From Trinickia terrae (GTDB lineage: Bacteria > Pseudomonadota > Gammaproteobacteria > Burkholderiales > Burkholderiaceae): a DNA stretch of 64,000 bases. Shown piece after piece: positions 16,999 through 26,116 of this stretch; the stretch's first letter is position 1; every line of letters begins with the position of its first letter. The stretch spans positions 1 through 64,000 of the forward strand of contig NZ_SWJE01000018.1 in assembly GCF_005144415.1 (NCBI RefSeq), given 5' to 3'. Below the pieces are notes generated by a model. That model did not search any database and had not been told where the DNA came from. It saw only the letters and a list, made by a program, of their open reading frames with translations. The position numbers and the translations under genes are program-made.

Positions 16999-18096
16999 TC
17001 ATTTCGTCTTCTCCGCCCCCGGCAGCAACCCCAGGGCAGTCCACAGCTTCTCCCCGCCCGCTTCCTCCGACATCAACTCGCGCAGCAGCAGCGGCAGCGG
17101 CTTGCTGCCCCACTCCAGCGCCCGCTGAATCATGTAAGGCACCGGGCTATGCGGCTCGTAGCGCATCAAATAATCAGCGATGAGCGCCAATTGCCGGTAC
17201 GCATCTTCACGGCTTTGCGGCGTGCCCGGCGTTCCCCCTGCCGCGCCCGCCTGCGCCGGCGCAGCCGCAACGGCCGCCCTCTCGCTATCTCCCGCGGGCA
17301 CAACCTGCGGCGGCTCTGAATTCGGATGCATGGCAAGACACTCCATCAAGACAAGCCCTGCTTGACTCATCGTTTCGAGCAGCGGCGCAAAGCTCGGCGC
17401 TTCGGCGCCAAGGCGCGGCGTACACCACGCATCCAGCAACTCGATCAACAAACGCGCCGTCGACAGCGACTCATGCGCATGCCGCAGCCGCTCCGGCGCA
17501 GCCGCTCGCGCCGCCTCCTGCAGCACCGCCACCGTCTTCGCAGCCGCCTCTTTCTGCGCAGCCGGAGCGCTCTGCCGCGACGTCACGGCGAGCATCGCGC
17601 GCTGCGCGCCCTGCCATTGCGCCAGCGTGCCGCGCACGCCCTCGCGTCCGTCGAACAGTTCGATCCGCACCGACAGCAAATCCGCGTAAGCGGTAATGAG
17701 CCACGCTAGCGGCGCGGCCCGGAATCCCGCGTCGCCATCGCGCGGCAGCGGATGCACGCCGTCCCAGAAGCGTTCGCACAATCCGGCGATCAATTCGAAG
17801 CAGCGCGGCAGCGCAGCCAAGCCATGGTGCTGCAGCCAGGCCTCCCCGAGCCACGCGGCGATCGTCAGGTCCTTGCTGCGGTTCTTCAGGATGTCGACAC
17901 AATGCGTCTCCACCGCCTGCCAGTCCGCGACTTTCAATTCCGTCTGCCAAACGCCGGAAGGCAGGCTCGGATCGTCGGCCCGGCGCGCATTTCGAATCGC
18001 GTCGTATACGGGATCGTGCAGCAGCGACGGCCCGCATGGCTCGTCGCCAGGCAATGGCTGCAACAGCGCGGCGAGTTCGAGTTCCGGCATCTTCAT
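16999..18096 (-). CDS. tssA: T6SS protein TssA
   Basis: A 365-residue ImpA/TssA cap protein that primes tail-tube and sheath assembly at the baseplate. The N-terminal ImpA_N domain shows GDEPCGPSLLHDPVYDAIR and WLGEAWLQHHGLAALPRCFE. A Pro/Ala-rich linker near 280-300 leads to the C-terminal helical part with EPHSPVPYMIQRALEW, conserved in the family. ATG 18096 overlaps the tssM stop in an ATGA. Confidence 0.92.
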   Translation of the reverse strand: MKMPELELAALLQPLPGDEPCGPSLLHDPVYDAIRNARRADDPSLPSGVWQTELKVADWQAVETHCVDILKNRSKDLTIAAWLGEAWLQHHGLAALPRCFELIAGLCERFWDGVHPLPRDGDAGFRAAPLAWLITAYADLLSVRIELFDGREGVRGTLAQWQGAQRAMLAVTSRQSAPAAQKEAAAKTVAVLQEAARAAAPERLRHAHESLSTARLLIELLDAWCTPRLGAEAPSFAPLLETMSQAGLVLMECLAMHPNSEPPQVVPAGDSERAAVAAAPAQAGAAGGTPGTPQSREDAYRQLALIADYLMRYEPHSPVPYMIQRALEWGSKPLPLLLRELMSEEAGGEKLWTALGLLPGAEKTK

Positions 18097-21000
18097 TCGC
18101 GGCCCGCCTGCGCCAGGCCGGCGGCCGATTGGTAGCTGAGCGCCGCCGTGCCCCGCGCGTCCGATCCGGGCGCGGCCGCCGGCAACTCAGGAATCGCCTG
18201 GGGCGCTTTCGCCGCGTTCACGAAGCCGATGCGCATATACATTCGCGCCGTCTGAATCGCGCCGTTGCGGTCGCGCACCGGCACCGTGAAAAGCAAGCGC
18301 CCCGGCAACCCCGCGCTCGCCGTGCCCGCATCGGCGGGCATCTGGTGCAGCCGCGCAATGCGCAGGAGCGCCCACGTATCGGCGGCGCTCCAGGTCGCAA
18401 CGCTGTGCTCGCCCGCGAGCGTCGGCTGCGCGGCATCGAACATGGGCTGCCACGGCGCGTCCTTCGCCCAGCGCAGGCTGACCGCCACCGGCAGCCCCGG
18501 CTTCCAGCGCACGGGCGGCTCGCCCGAGGACGGATAGGTGAGCGTGTCGCCGCCGCTCGCGAGCTTCCATTCGATGACTTGATCGGCGCCTGCTTCGTCG
18601 GTGCGATCGACGCGCCATTCGACGCTGAGCTCCATGCCTTGCAGCGTACCGTCCGCGCCGCGCGCGAGCAGTGCATCGAGCCACGGCTTGGCGCCCGCCA
18701 GCTGCGCAACGAAGCGCGCTTCGTCCGGCCGCCCTCGCCCGCCCGCGGCGGCCGCGGCGAGTCCTCGCTGCGCATCGGCGAGATGGGCGTCCAGCATCGC
18801 GACGAACGCAGTGGTCTGGCGCACGTCGGCCGCCGGCGCGTTCGCGTCGGCAGCAAACGGGAAGCGTCCGGCCAGGTAGCGCGCGAAGAAGCTCCGGATC
18901 TGCTCGTAAGCCTCCATGCCGGCGCTCATCTGCAGCCTGAAGCATTGCTCGCGCGCCGACGACACCAGCCGGACGCCCGCGCTCGCCACGATGTCGCCGG
19001 TGGCCGGCACGTCGACTTGATCGAGCGTCGCGCGGCAGTTGTCGAGATCGAGCTTGTCGAGTTGCTCGGCGATCAGCGTGGGCACCGCGATCATCGCGCT
19101 CGCCGGACTCTTCGCCCGGTACTGCGCGAGGTCGGTCGACAATGCCTTCCACCGGCTCACGAGCCGCGCGTCGTCCGGCTCGAGCGGCGGCCGTTGCGCA
19201 TTGAGCCAGTCGAGCGCGCCCGCGGCGCTGCCGGCGGCGTCGGCCACGGCCGCCGATTGCGCCGCGAGATAGGTTTGCAGCGCTTGCGGCGTGGCCGCGC
19301 CGAATGCGCGCAGCGCGCCGCCCGGGTTGCCGTTCCAGTCGGAGAAGTCGCCGCGTGCGGGGCGGAACGGCGCCAGCGTCTGCAACTGCGCATCGGCCGC
19401 GCGCAAGACGATCACGGCGGCATCGCTCACGCGCAGCGCGACGTTCGTCGCGAGATCGTCGCGGCCCAGCGAATCGAACGCGGCGATCAGGTCCAGCGCG
19501 CTCTTTCTCAGCGCGTCGAACTGCAGCGCGGCATCCGCGACCGATGCGCCATCGCGCTGAGCGGCCGGCGACGCCGGCGCCGACAGGGCATCCACCATGC
19601 TTTGCACCGCATCGTTTCCGGCCGCCGCGAGCAAGGCGCCGCGGTAGGCTTCGGGCGCCTGCGCGAGCGGCCCGGCCACATATTGGCGATAGGCCGGCAA
19701 CACCGCCAGTGCGCGCTGCACGCCGGCCGCGTCGACGCTGCGGATGGCCGCATTCGCATTGCCCGTGCCGCCGGCGAACGGCTGCGCGAGCAGCGTACGC
19801 AGCGCTTCGCGCAGCGGCGGCAGGTCGGCGGCGAGCTGGAGCCCGTTGGCGGGCGTCGCGCTCAAGACGCCCGGCAAATTGCCGCTCACCAGCCAGCGCG
19901 CGGAAAATGCGTTCTGCGCGGCCGTTTCGTGCGCGAGCACGGTCTGCACGGGCGCATCGCCGATCAGGCGCAGACGCTGGGCCGTCTCGAACATCGTGTC
20001 GAGGCCCGGCACCAGCGTCTTGCCGTGCGCGCTCGCCCAGCTGTGATCGGCCGTGTCGATTTGCGCGGCCAAGGTGTCGATGCCGCTCGCGAGCGCTGTC
20101 AGCGAGGCATTCGCCGGCGTGGCGCCAGGCGAGCGCAACTGAGTCAGCGCTTCCTGAACCTGCGCCGCATTGGCGGTCAGCATCGAATCCGCGTAGACGC
20201 GATCGAACCAGGCATCGAACAATTGCTCGAAGCACAGGCTCGCACGCCGGCTCGCCGCCATGGCCAGGGTGTTGTTGAGCCGAATCGTGCCGCCGTCGAT
20301 GGCGGTGTCGCGCACGGCCTCGTCGAGTGCCGCGCGGTCCGGGACGCGCTCGGGCGGGAGCTCGACGCCGACCGCTTCATGCATCAGCTGCGCCAGCATG
20401 GCGAGATTGCCGGAGCCCACCTCCACCAGTTCGTTGTAGCGGGCAATCAGGTGCTCGGTTTGCGCAGCGTCGGCGACCAGCCGTGTCCCGGCGAGGTACT
20501 CCGGCAAGTCCTGCGGCCGGACCGAAGCCTGCGCCGCGCTCGCCTGGGCGGTGTCGGCGCCGGGCATCGCGGGGGGCACGCACGACATGTCCGCGAGCCG
20601 CTGCGTGAGCCGGTCGCGCAGCGGCGCGAAGATGACGCTGCTCAGCATGTGTTGCTGAGCGTCGCCAAGTTCGCCTGCCAGCGTCAGGTAGGAAAGCGGC
20701 ATGAACGGCGAAGTCACGTGCCAGCGCGGCACCTTCATCAGTTGCCCGGCCGCCGCGCCCAGCAGTTTCGCTGCGGCCGCATCGCCCTTGTCCGACTCCC
20801 GGTAGGTGGTCAGGGCGGGCGTGAGCTCCCCGTATGCACTCGCGAGCGCGCGCGCGTCGTTTCGCAGATGCCACCATGAGAATCCGATCCCCAGGCACCA
20901 GCACACCGCAAGCGCGGCTGCGAGGATCGTCGTCACGCGATGCCGCCGCATGCGCAGCGCGAGCACGCGCGGGATCGGCAAGGCGAGACCCTGGCCGCGC

Positions 21001-21989
21001 AGCACCACGTCGTGCCACAACCGCGCGGCGAACGCGGGCGCGCCCGTGCGCCAGCGCGGCGCGCCGTCCGTGTCCTCGCCGGGCGACTGCCCGGGCGCCG
21101 AGCCGACGCAGTGGATGCCGCGCCACAGCGGCGCGGTGCCGTCCGCGCCGCCGCGCAGCGCGGGATCGATGCGCTCGCGCAACGGCGTGCGCAGGGCGTC
21201 GAGGCGCTGCGGCAGCAGGAACAGTGCGTCGCCGACACCCCCGTTGAGCGTGCCGAGCTCGGCGATGGTTTCGCTCAAGCCGTTGCGCATCGAGGCAAAC
21301 GCTTGCCCGATCCACGTTTCCTCGTAGGCACGCTTCGGTGGATAAGGAGAGACCCAGCCAAGCGGCACGCTGCCCGCGGCGCCTTGCAGGCCGGTCGCGA
21401 GCGCCTCGAAGCCCGCGATCGCATCGCAGCCGCTGATCACGACATAGAGCGGCAGCATCTGGCCGAATTGCCGTTGCAAGGCGATCAGCTTGCGCGACGA
21501 TTCGAGCGCTACCGCCGACGTGTCGAGCGGCTCTCCATCCTCCGCGACGAGCGAGCCGGCGGCAATGACCCACAGGATCGCGTCGAGCGGACGGCCGGGG
21601 CGGTTGTGCAGCAGCGCGCGCAGCAGCCTGCGCCAGGCGCCGAGCTGCCGGTCGGCGGGCAGCTTCGACAGCATGTCGTTCGGTTCGGCGATCAGCAGCC
21701 CTTCCGCGTCGTGCCACACGCGCCCGTACCAGCCTGGCTCGCCCGCCGGCGTCAGCCGCCAGCTCTGGCATAGCGCATCCAGCGCGGCCGGCTCGCCGGT
21801 CGCGAGAACGCGCGGAATCGAATAGGGATTGGGCGCGCCCAGCGCGGCATGCGCCGCGCGCACGGAGGCACGGAAACTGCGCAACGGCTTACCCTCTTCT
21901 CGCCTGCGCCACCATTGCACGGCGGCGAACACGGCGAGCGCCAGCAGGATCAGCGCGATCAGCACGAGCAGGATCACGACGAGCGTCAT
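18093..21989 (-). CDS. tssM: T6SS membrane protein TssM (IcmF-like)
   Basis: A 1298-residue inner-membrane protein of the TssJLM envelope complex. One TM helix lies at residues 3-25 and another near 350-372 (VTTILAAALAVCWCLGIGF), followed by the long IcmF-related and C-terminal periplasmic domains. The cytoplasmic domain has the usual fold markers, but the P-loop position reads ATGEPAALDA instead of GxxGxGKT, so NTP hydrolysis is unlikely. Only one N-terminal TM is visible where many TssM proteins have two. It overlaps tssL and tssA by ATGA on each side. Confidence 0.93.
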   Translation of the reverse strand: MTLVVILLVLIALILLALAVFAAVQWWRRREEGKPLRSFRASVRAAHAALGAPNPYSIPRVLATGEPAALDALCQSWRLTPAGEPGWYGRVWHDAEGLLIAEPNDMLSKLPADRQLGAWRRLLRALLHNRPGRPLDAILWVIAAGSLVAEDGEPLDTSAVALESSRKLIALQRQFGQMLPLYVVISGCDAIAGFEALATGLQGAAGSVPLGWVSPYPPKRAYEETWIGQAFASMRNGLSETIAELGTLNGGVGDALFLLPQRLDALRTPLRERIDPALRGGADGTAPLWRGIHCVGSAPGQSPGEDTDGAPRWRTGAPAFAARLWHDVVLRGQGLALPIPRVLALRMRRHRVTTILAAALAVCWCLGIGFSWWHLRNDARALASAYGELTPALTTYRESDKGDAAAAKLLGAAAGQLMKVPRWHVTSPFMPLSYLTLAGELGDAQQHMLSSVIFAPLRDRLTQRLADMSCVPPAMPGADTAQASAAQASVRPQDLPEYLAGTRLVADAAQTEHLIARYNELVEVGSGNLAMLAQLMHEAVGVELPPERVPDRAALDEAVRDTAIDGGTIRLNNTLAMAASRRASLCFEQLFDAWFDRVYADSMLTANAAQVQEALTQLRSPGATPANASLTALASGIDTLAAQIDTADHSWASAHGKTLVPGLDTMFETAQRLRLIGDAPVQTVLAHETAAQNAFSARWLVSGNLPGVLSATPANGLQLAADLPPLREALRTLLAQPFAGGTGNANAAIRSVDAAGVQRALAVLPAYRQYVAGPLAQAPEAYRGALLAAAGNDAVQSMVDALSAPASPAAQRDGASVADAALQFDALRKSALDLIAAFDSLGRDDLATNVALRVSDAAVIVLRAADAQLQTLAPFRPARGDFSDWNGNPGGALRAFGAATPQALQTYLAAQSAAVADAAGSAAGALDWLNAQRPPLEPDDARLVSRWKALSTDLAQYRAKSPASAMIAVPTLIAEQLDKLDLDNCRATLDQVDVPATGDIVASAGVRLVSSAREQCFRLQMSAGMEAYEQIRSFFARYLAGRFPFAADANAPAADVRQTTAFVAMLDAHLADAQRGLAAAAAGGRGRPDEARFVAQLAGAKPWLDALLARGADGTLQGMELSVEWRVDRTDEAGADQVIEWKLASGGDTLTYPSSGEPPVRWKPGLPVAVSLRWAKDAPWQPMFDAAQPTLAGEHSVATWSAADTWALLRIARLHQMPADAGTASAGLPGRLLFTVPVRDRNGAIQTARMYMRIGFVNAAKAPQAIPELPAAAPGSDARGTAALSYQSAAGLAQAGRE

Positions 21990-22924
21990 GGCCGCCCTCC
22001 TTCGGACAGCGCCACCGTGCGCGGGGCGAGGTCCGCCACAGTGGCGGTCTTTTGTGGCGGCGCATCATGATCGCGTGACGGCTGAGGCGCCTCGCCGCTA
22101 CCCGGCGCGGCGGGAAACGGCGCGGCGACGCCCGATGCCGCCGCTCCGCCCGGCGGCGGCGACGCTTCGAGCAGGGAGACCGCCCGGAACTGCACCTCGG
22201 CAGGCCGGATCTGCGCCGCCGTCATGGACCAGATCAGGTGCGAAATGCCTAGCAGCACGCATACGCCGACGCCGAGGAGCAGCGCCAGGCGCGTGTGGTC
22301 CGGAAACATCTGGGTGAGCTCCGCCGCGCGGCCTTGCCCGATGGCCACACGTTCGAGCGGCGCGGCAAGCCGTGCGGGCTCGGGGTCGCGCTGCATCGCG
22401 AACGCAAAGAGCGCATGACGCAGCTGGTCGTGCCGCAGCGCGCCCGCCTCGCCGCGCAGACGGCCTTTGAAGCCGAGCATCAGGCACGCGAGATAGACGT
22501 TCGCCAGATCGCGCTGCGACGGGTCGCGCTGCGCGAGCAGCGACTCGACGGCGTCGGGCAGCCGCTCGCCCCCCGCGTGCGTGCCGAATACGCGCATTTC
22601 CAGCGGCAGCGCTTCCCACGCGGTGCGGCCCGGCCACTCGGAGAACAGCAGCAGTTCGTCGAGCAGCACGACGAACGCGTACTGCGCGGCGGTAATGTCC
22701 GCCTCGCCCGCGGCACCCGTCCACGCCATCGAATCCCGTGCGAGCCGGCGCGCCGCCACCGAACATTGCGCGGCGAGCTCGTCGGCCTGCGCCGCCGGCT
22801 CGAGCGGATCGTCCAGGCGGCGCTCGAGCGCGGCGCGCGCCGTCATCGCATGCTCGATCGCCGCGGCGAACGCGCGCGCCAAAGGCCCGCGTTCATCGTC
22901 GAAGCCGTCGTCGTAATCACTCAT
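21986..22924 (-). CDS. tssL: T6SS membrane protein TssL (DotU-like)
   Basis: A 312-residue protein. The N-terminal DotU cytoplasmic domain includes AAQYAFVVLLDELLLFSEWPG, FGTHAGGERLPDAVE and YLACLMLGFKGRLRG, all family hallmarks. A single TM helix follows (LALLLGVGVCVLLGISHLIW), then a ~70-residue Pro/Ala-rich periplasmic tail. No peptidoglycan-binding OmpA-like domain is attached. ATG 22924 overlaps the tssK stop by 8 nt. Confidence 0.93.
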   Translation of the reverse strand: MSDYDDGFDDERGPLARAFAAAIEHAMTARAALERRLDDPLEPAAQADELAAQCSVAARRLARDSMAWTGAAGEADITAAQYAFVVLLDELLLFSEWPGRTAWEALPLEMRVFGTHAGGERLPDAVESLLAQRDPSQRDLANVYLACLMLGFKGRLRGEAGALRHDQLRHALFAFAMQRDPEPARLAAPLERVAIGQGRAAELTQMFPDHTRLALLLGVGVCVLLGISHLIWSMTAAQIRPAEVQFRAVSLLEASPPPGGAAASGVAAPFPAAPGSGEAPQPSRDHDAPPQKTATVADLAPRTVALSEGGRP

Positions 22925-24308
22925 GGCTGCCACGCCGCGCGCCCGCGACGCCTTCGGCGGCCTCGTCGGCCTGCATGAAAAGTTGCACCGCCCACGGCGC
23001 GACGCTCCGGACGCCAGCGCGCACGTCGAGGTGGAGCGGCTCCGTGCGATCGAACCAGGCGTCATCGAGCGTGATCGCAAACATCGCGGTATCCTCGCCC
23101 GCGCTGTAGCGGGCGCGCTCGTCGCGGGCCAGCGGGCGGTGCGCGAGGCCTCGCATGCGCTGCCGGGCGAGTGTCGGCACATGGGGGCGCGAAGCGATCA
23201 CGGCTTGCTTCAGCCACGCGCCGGCGTCGTGCTCGCCCGCGTCGGCCGGCATGCGCAGGCCGATCACCAGCTCCCGTTGCGCCGCGCCGGCGTCGAACGG
23301 CTGCGCGATCCAGAAGCTGCCCGCTTCCATCGTGAACTGGCGCACGCGATACCCCTGGCGGATCGTTGCCAGCGCCTCATCGATCCACTCCAGCAGCGGG
23401 TCGAACGAGGCGAGCAGTTCCATATAGACGAACGGCTTGAACCTGGGCACGCCGCTCTCCGGACGCAGGCTGGCAAGCGCCCCCGCCATGCCGGTGAGAA
23501 TGCAGTACAGCTCGAGCGGGTGGATCGAACCCGACTGCAGCGCCGCCTCGGCTTCGGGCAAGCGCAGCCACAGCGCTGCGAGCTGGCGTTCGACTTGCGC
23601 GACATCGTCGAGCTCGCCGGCACGCCGCGCTGCGTCGAGCCGGCCCGCCAGGAACATGCACTTCTCTCTCGCGCGATCGGCGATGCCCGTCACGCGCAGG
23701 CCGAGCAGCGAACCGGGACTGACGAACGGACAGGGCGCGGCATACTCTGTCAGCGTCAGGCAACCGCCTTGCTGCCGCAGGCGCATCAACGGCAGGCGGT
23801 TGTATTCCTGATTGCCGAGATCGGTCATCAAATGCAGCCTCGGCCGCCATGTCGTCACCGAGGCCGGGGTCGGCATCAAAGCCGGATCCGCACCGGCCGC
23901 CAGGTCGGGAACGTCCACGCTTTGGTGCTGCCGGTAGCGCGAGCCGCGCTGGTCCAGCTGGCCGCCGCGGTAGAGCGGCGGCACGGCCAGATAGACGGTG
24001 ACCGCCTCCTCCGGCGACGTGAACGCCTTGCTCACGTCGATCTTCAGCTCCAGCACGGGATCGTCGGCGGTATGGCGGATCGGCAGGCCGTCGGACAGGA
24101 TCGCGTCGAGCGCGGTGATGCGCACGAGCCCTTGCGCGAGCCCGGCTTCTTCCTGCTCGAGCGCGAGCACGCCCCAGTACTGCGGCCGCGCCGCCCCGGC
24201 GAGCAGCGCCGCATGGCCCGCCGCGTGCAGCGCCTGAGTCTGGAAATGCTGGGGCAGCAGCGGCATGCCTTCGAACCAGCAGATCGGATCGGGAAACAGA
24301 GTGCGCAT
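22917..24308 (-). CDS. tssK: T6SS baseplate protein TssK
   Basis: A 463-residue protein linking the baseplate to the membrane complex. The N-terminus (PICWFEGMPLLPQHFQ) is the invariant TssK opening. LYRGGQLDQRGSRYRQHQ, NRLPLMRLRQQGG and the C-terminal ITLDDAWFDRTEPLHLDV also match. ATG 24308 is the natural start because it places the conserved N-terminus at residue 1. Confidence 0.93.
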   Translation of the reverse strand: MRTLFPDPICWFEGMPLLPQHFQTQALHAAGHAALLAGAARPQYWGVLALEQEEAGLAQGLVRITALDAILSDGLPIRHTADDPVLELKIDVSKAFTSPEEAVTVYLAVPPLYRGGQLDQRGSRYRQHQSVDVPDLAAGADPALMPTPASVTTWRPRLHLMTDLGNQEYNRLPLMRLRQQGGCLTLTEYAAPCPFVSPGSLLGLRVTGIADRAREKCMFLAGRLDAARRAGELDDVAQVERQLAALWLRLPEAEAALQSGSIHPLELYCILTGMAGALASLRPESGVPRFKPFVYMELLASFDPLLEWIDEALATIRQGYRVRQFTMEAGSFWIAQPFDAGAAQRELVIGLRMPADAGEHDAGAWLKQAVIASRPHVPTLARQRMRGLAHRPLARDERARYSAGEDTAMFAITLDDAWFDRTEPLHLDVRAGVRSVAPWAVQLFMQADEAAEGVAGARRGSHE

Positions 24309-24349
24309 CAAGTCAGCACCCGCCGCGCGTCGATGTTCATGGCTTGCCT

Positions 24350-24829
24350 TTAGCGTGAGATCAGTTGAAGGTCCTGGGCGCCGAGCTGGAGCCTCGCCTT
24401 GGCGGGGCCGCCGTCGAGGCGCACGCGATGCGCCCCGGGCGTCTGGTAATCGGCGAACACCAGCACGCCGGCTGCGCGCTGCCCTTTGAACGCGAAGTCC
24501 GGATCGGTGAGCTGCTGGCCGGGCACGAGCTCGTACGACAGCACCATGAGGTCGCCCGGATAGTCGCGCCGCAGCTGGTCGCGCTGGGCGAACCATTTCG
24601 CGGACGGCAGGCCGAGCAGCGTGTCGAACAGTTGCGGATTGCGTACCAGGACGGCGTCGACGGCAATCGGCGTATCGAGATTGGCTTGCGCCGCGACGTT
24701 GATCGCAAGCGAATCGATCTTGACGCGCGGCAGCGATGCGGAGCAGCCTGCCATGCACAGCACGCTCAGGAGCAATGCCGCCATCCAACCCGGCAACCGG
24801 CAGCCGGCAAGTCGCAACGCGCTGGTCAC
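24350..24829 (-). CDS. tssJ: T6SS outer-membrane lipoprotein TssJ-like
   Basis: A 159-residue lipoprotein: signal sequence with lipobox LCMAGC, then a small beta-sandwich containing VDAVLVRNPQLFDTLLGLPS and RRDYPGDLMVLSYELVPGQ, which correspond to the transthyretin-like core of TssJ. It would anchor TssM to the outer membrane. The GTG start at 24829 is supported by GGGGGAG five bases upstream. It is first gene of the minus tss operon. The family match is weaker than for the other Tss proteins. Confidence 0.78.
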   Translation of the reverse strand: MTSALRLAGCRLPGWMAALLLSVLCMAGCSASLPRVKIDSLAINVAAQANLDTPIAVDAVLVRNPQLFDTLLGLPSAKWFAQRDQLRRDYPGDLMVLSYELVPGQQLTDPDFAFKGQRAAGVLVFADYQTPGAHRVRLDGGPAKARLQLGAQDLQLISR

Positions 24830-25428
24830 TTCGCTCCCCCTATCGCTCGATGTTCGTTTTCGTTCATTGTTACCGGCAAGCGCCGGCGTCGTGCTTCGAT
24901 AGCGTCAGGCAATGTCCGCGTCATGCATTGAGTCATGCGTCGCGTACGCCGCGGAAACTGCAATTTCCGCACCCAATCGGCATGACGGCCTTTTTTCGAC
25001 CCACCGCGTAAGGATTACGAAATGTTTAAAGCGGATCCCCAATGGTCAAATAAATTTAGTTTGAAATTCGCTGACGACTATCGTAGAGTAATTTTGTCTT
25101 ATCTTTAAGTGGTCGAGTGAATTTTTCTGGGTCATCGAATTCATTTGGCTGCAACAGCCATATGCATAGGCATCCGGGCTAAGTCAATTGGGGGCGTCGC
25201 CAAGTGCGGATTGCATCCGTAATCTTTTGCTGCACTTGAGCGTGACACGACATTGAATATTTCGGTTTCCTTTCATTCTGCCGAATGATTGCATGCGTGA
25301 CGGCCGCGCACGTCCATCGGGGCGATGCCACCATCAGGCAAGAAGCAAAAAAGCGTCATAAAAGTGACAAAAAAGCGATAGGCCCTATTCATTCAACGCA
25401 TTAAAAAAAGAAACTTGCTGAGGTGACC
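24830..25428. promoter_or_regulatory. divergent T6SS promoter region
   Basis: This 599-bp gap separates the two divergent tss operons. GC falls sharply between about 25015 and 25415, consistent with regulatory DNA and possible H-NS-type silencing. No gene is seen. GAGGTGA at 25420-25426 is the tssB RBS. Exact promoter elements could not be assigned. Confidence 0.6.
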
Positions 25429-25992
25429 ATGGCAGACAGTACACAGCATTGGTTCGAAAGGAACCGCCCCCCGCGCGTGCAGATCACGTACGACGTCGAA
25501 ACCGGCAATGCCATCGAGAAAAGGGAATTGCCGCTCGTCGTGGGCATTCTTGCCGATTTGTCCGGCAACCCGGAACAGCCGCTGCCCAAGATGACGGAGC
25601 GCCGCTTTGTCGACATCGATCGCGACAACTTCAACGACGTCATGGAGTCGATCGCGCCGCGCGTCACGCTGCAAGTCGACAACACGCTGGCAACGGACGG
25701 CAGCAAGCTCAATCTCGAGCTGAAATTCAAGCACATCGACGACTTCGATCCGGTGGAGATCGTCAAGCAGATCGGGCCGCTCAAGCAGCTCTATGAAGCG
25801 CGGCTGCGCCTGCGCGACCTGCTGACGAAGCTCGACGGCAACGACGAGCTCGACAAGCTGCTGCAGGACGTCGTGCACAACACGCAAGGCCTCGCTGAGA
25901 TCAAGGCCGCGCATCCGAAGGATGGCGCCGCCGCGGCGACGCCCTCGTCCGGCACGCCGGATGCGCCCGCGGGCGATGCACCCGCGAACTGA
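25429..25992 (+). CDS. tssB: T6SS sheath protein TssB (VipA)
   Basis: A 187-residue small sheath subunit. PRVQITYDVETGNAIEKREL, PLVVGILADLSGNPEQPLP and ERRFVDIDRDNFNDVMESI are the family core, with a low-complexity Ala/Pro tail. It pairs with TssC to form the contractile sheath recycled by ClpV. ATG 25429 with GAGGTGA directly upstream is preferred over the in-frame GTG 25423. Confidence 0.95.
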   Translation: MADSTQHWFERNRPPRVQITYDVETGNAIEKRELPLVVGILADLSGNPEQPLPKMTERRFVDIDRDNFNDVMESIAPRVTLQVDNTLATDGSKLNLELKFKHIDDFDPVEIVKQIGPLKQLYEARLRLRDLLTKLDGNDELDKLLQDVVHNTQGLAEIKAAHPKDGAAAATPSSGTPDAPAGDAPAN

Positions 25993-26116
25993 TACCACGC
26001 CGCTAATTCTTTGCATGGGGCGGAGTAGGTGCTCTGCATGGAGCTTGGAGCAAGCGCTAAAGCGCTAACTCCCTCCGGCACGCTGAAGCGCCAACTCTGG
26101 CCCACCGGAGACGCTC

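Noticed and set aside
18036-20879. A 947-codon open frame on the plus strand opposite tssM, and similar long frames opposite other T6SS genes
   Set aside because: It is antisense to a clearly conserved gene, is Arg-rich with no domain features, and is explained by high GC at third codon positions.
25240-25262. TGACACG-ACA-TTGAA resembling a sigma54 promoter in the T6SS divergent region
   Set aside because: The -24 GG and -12 GC dinucleotides are not both present and the spacing is one base short.
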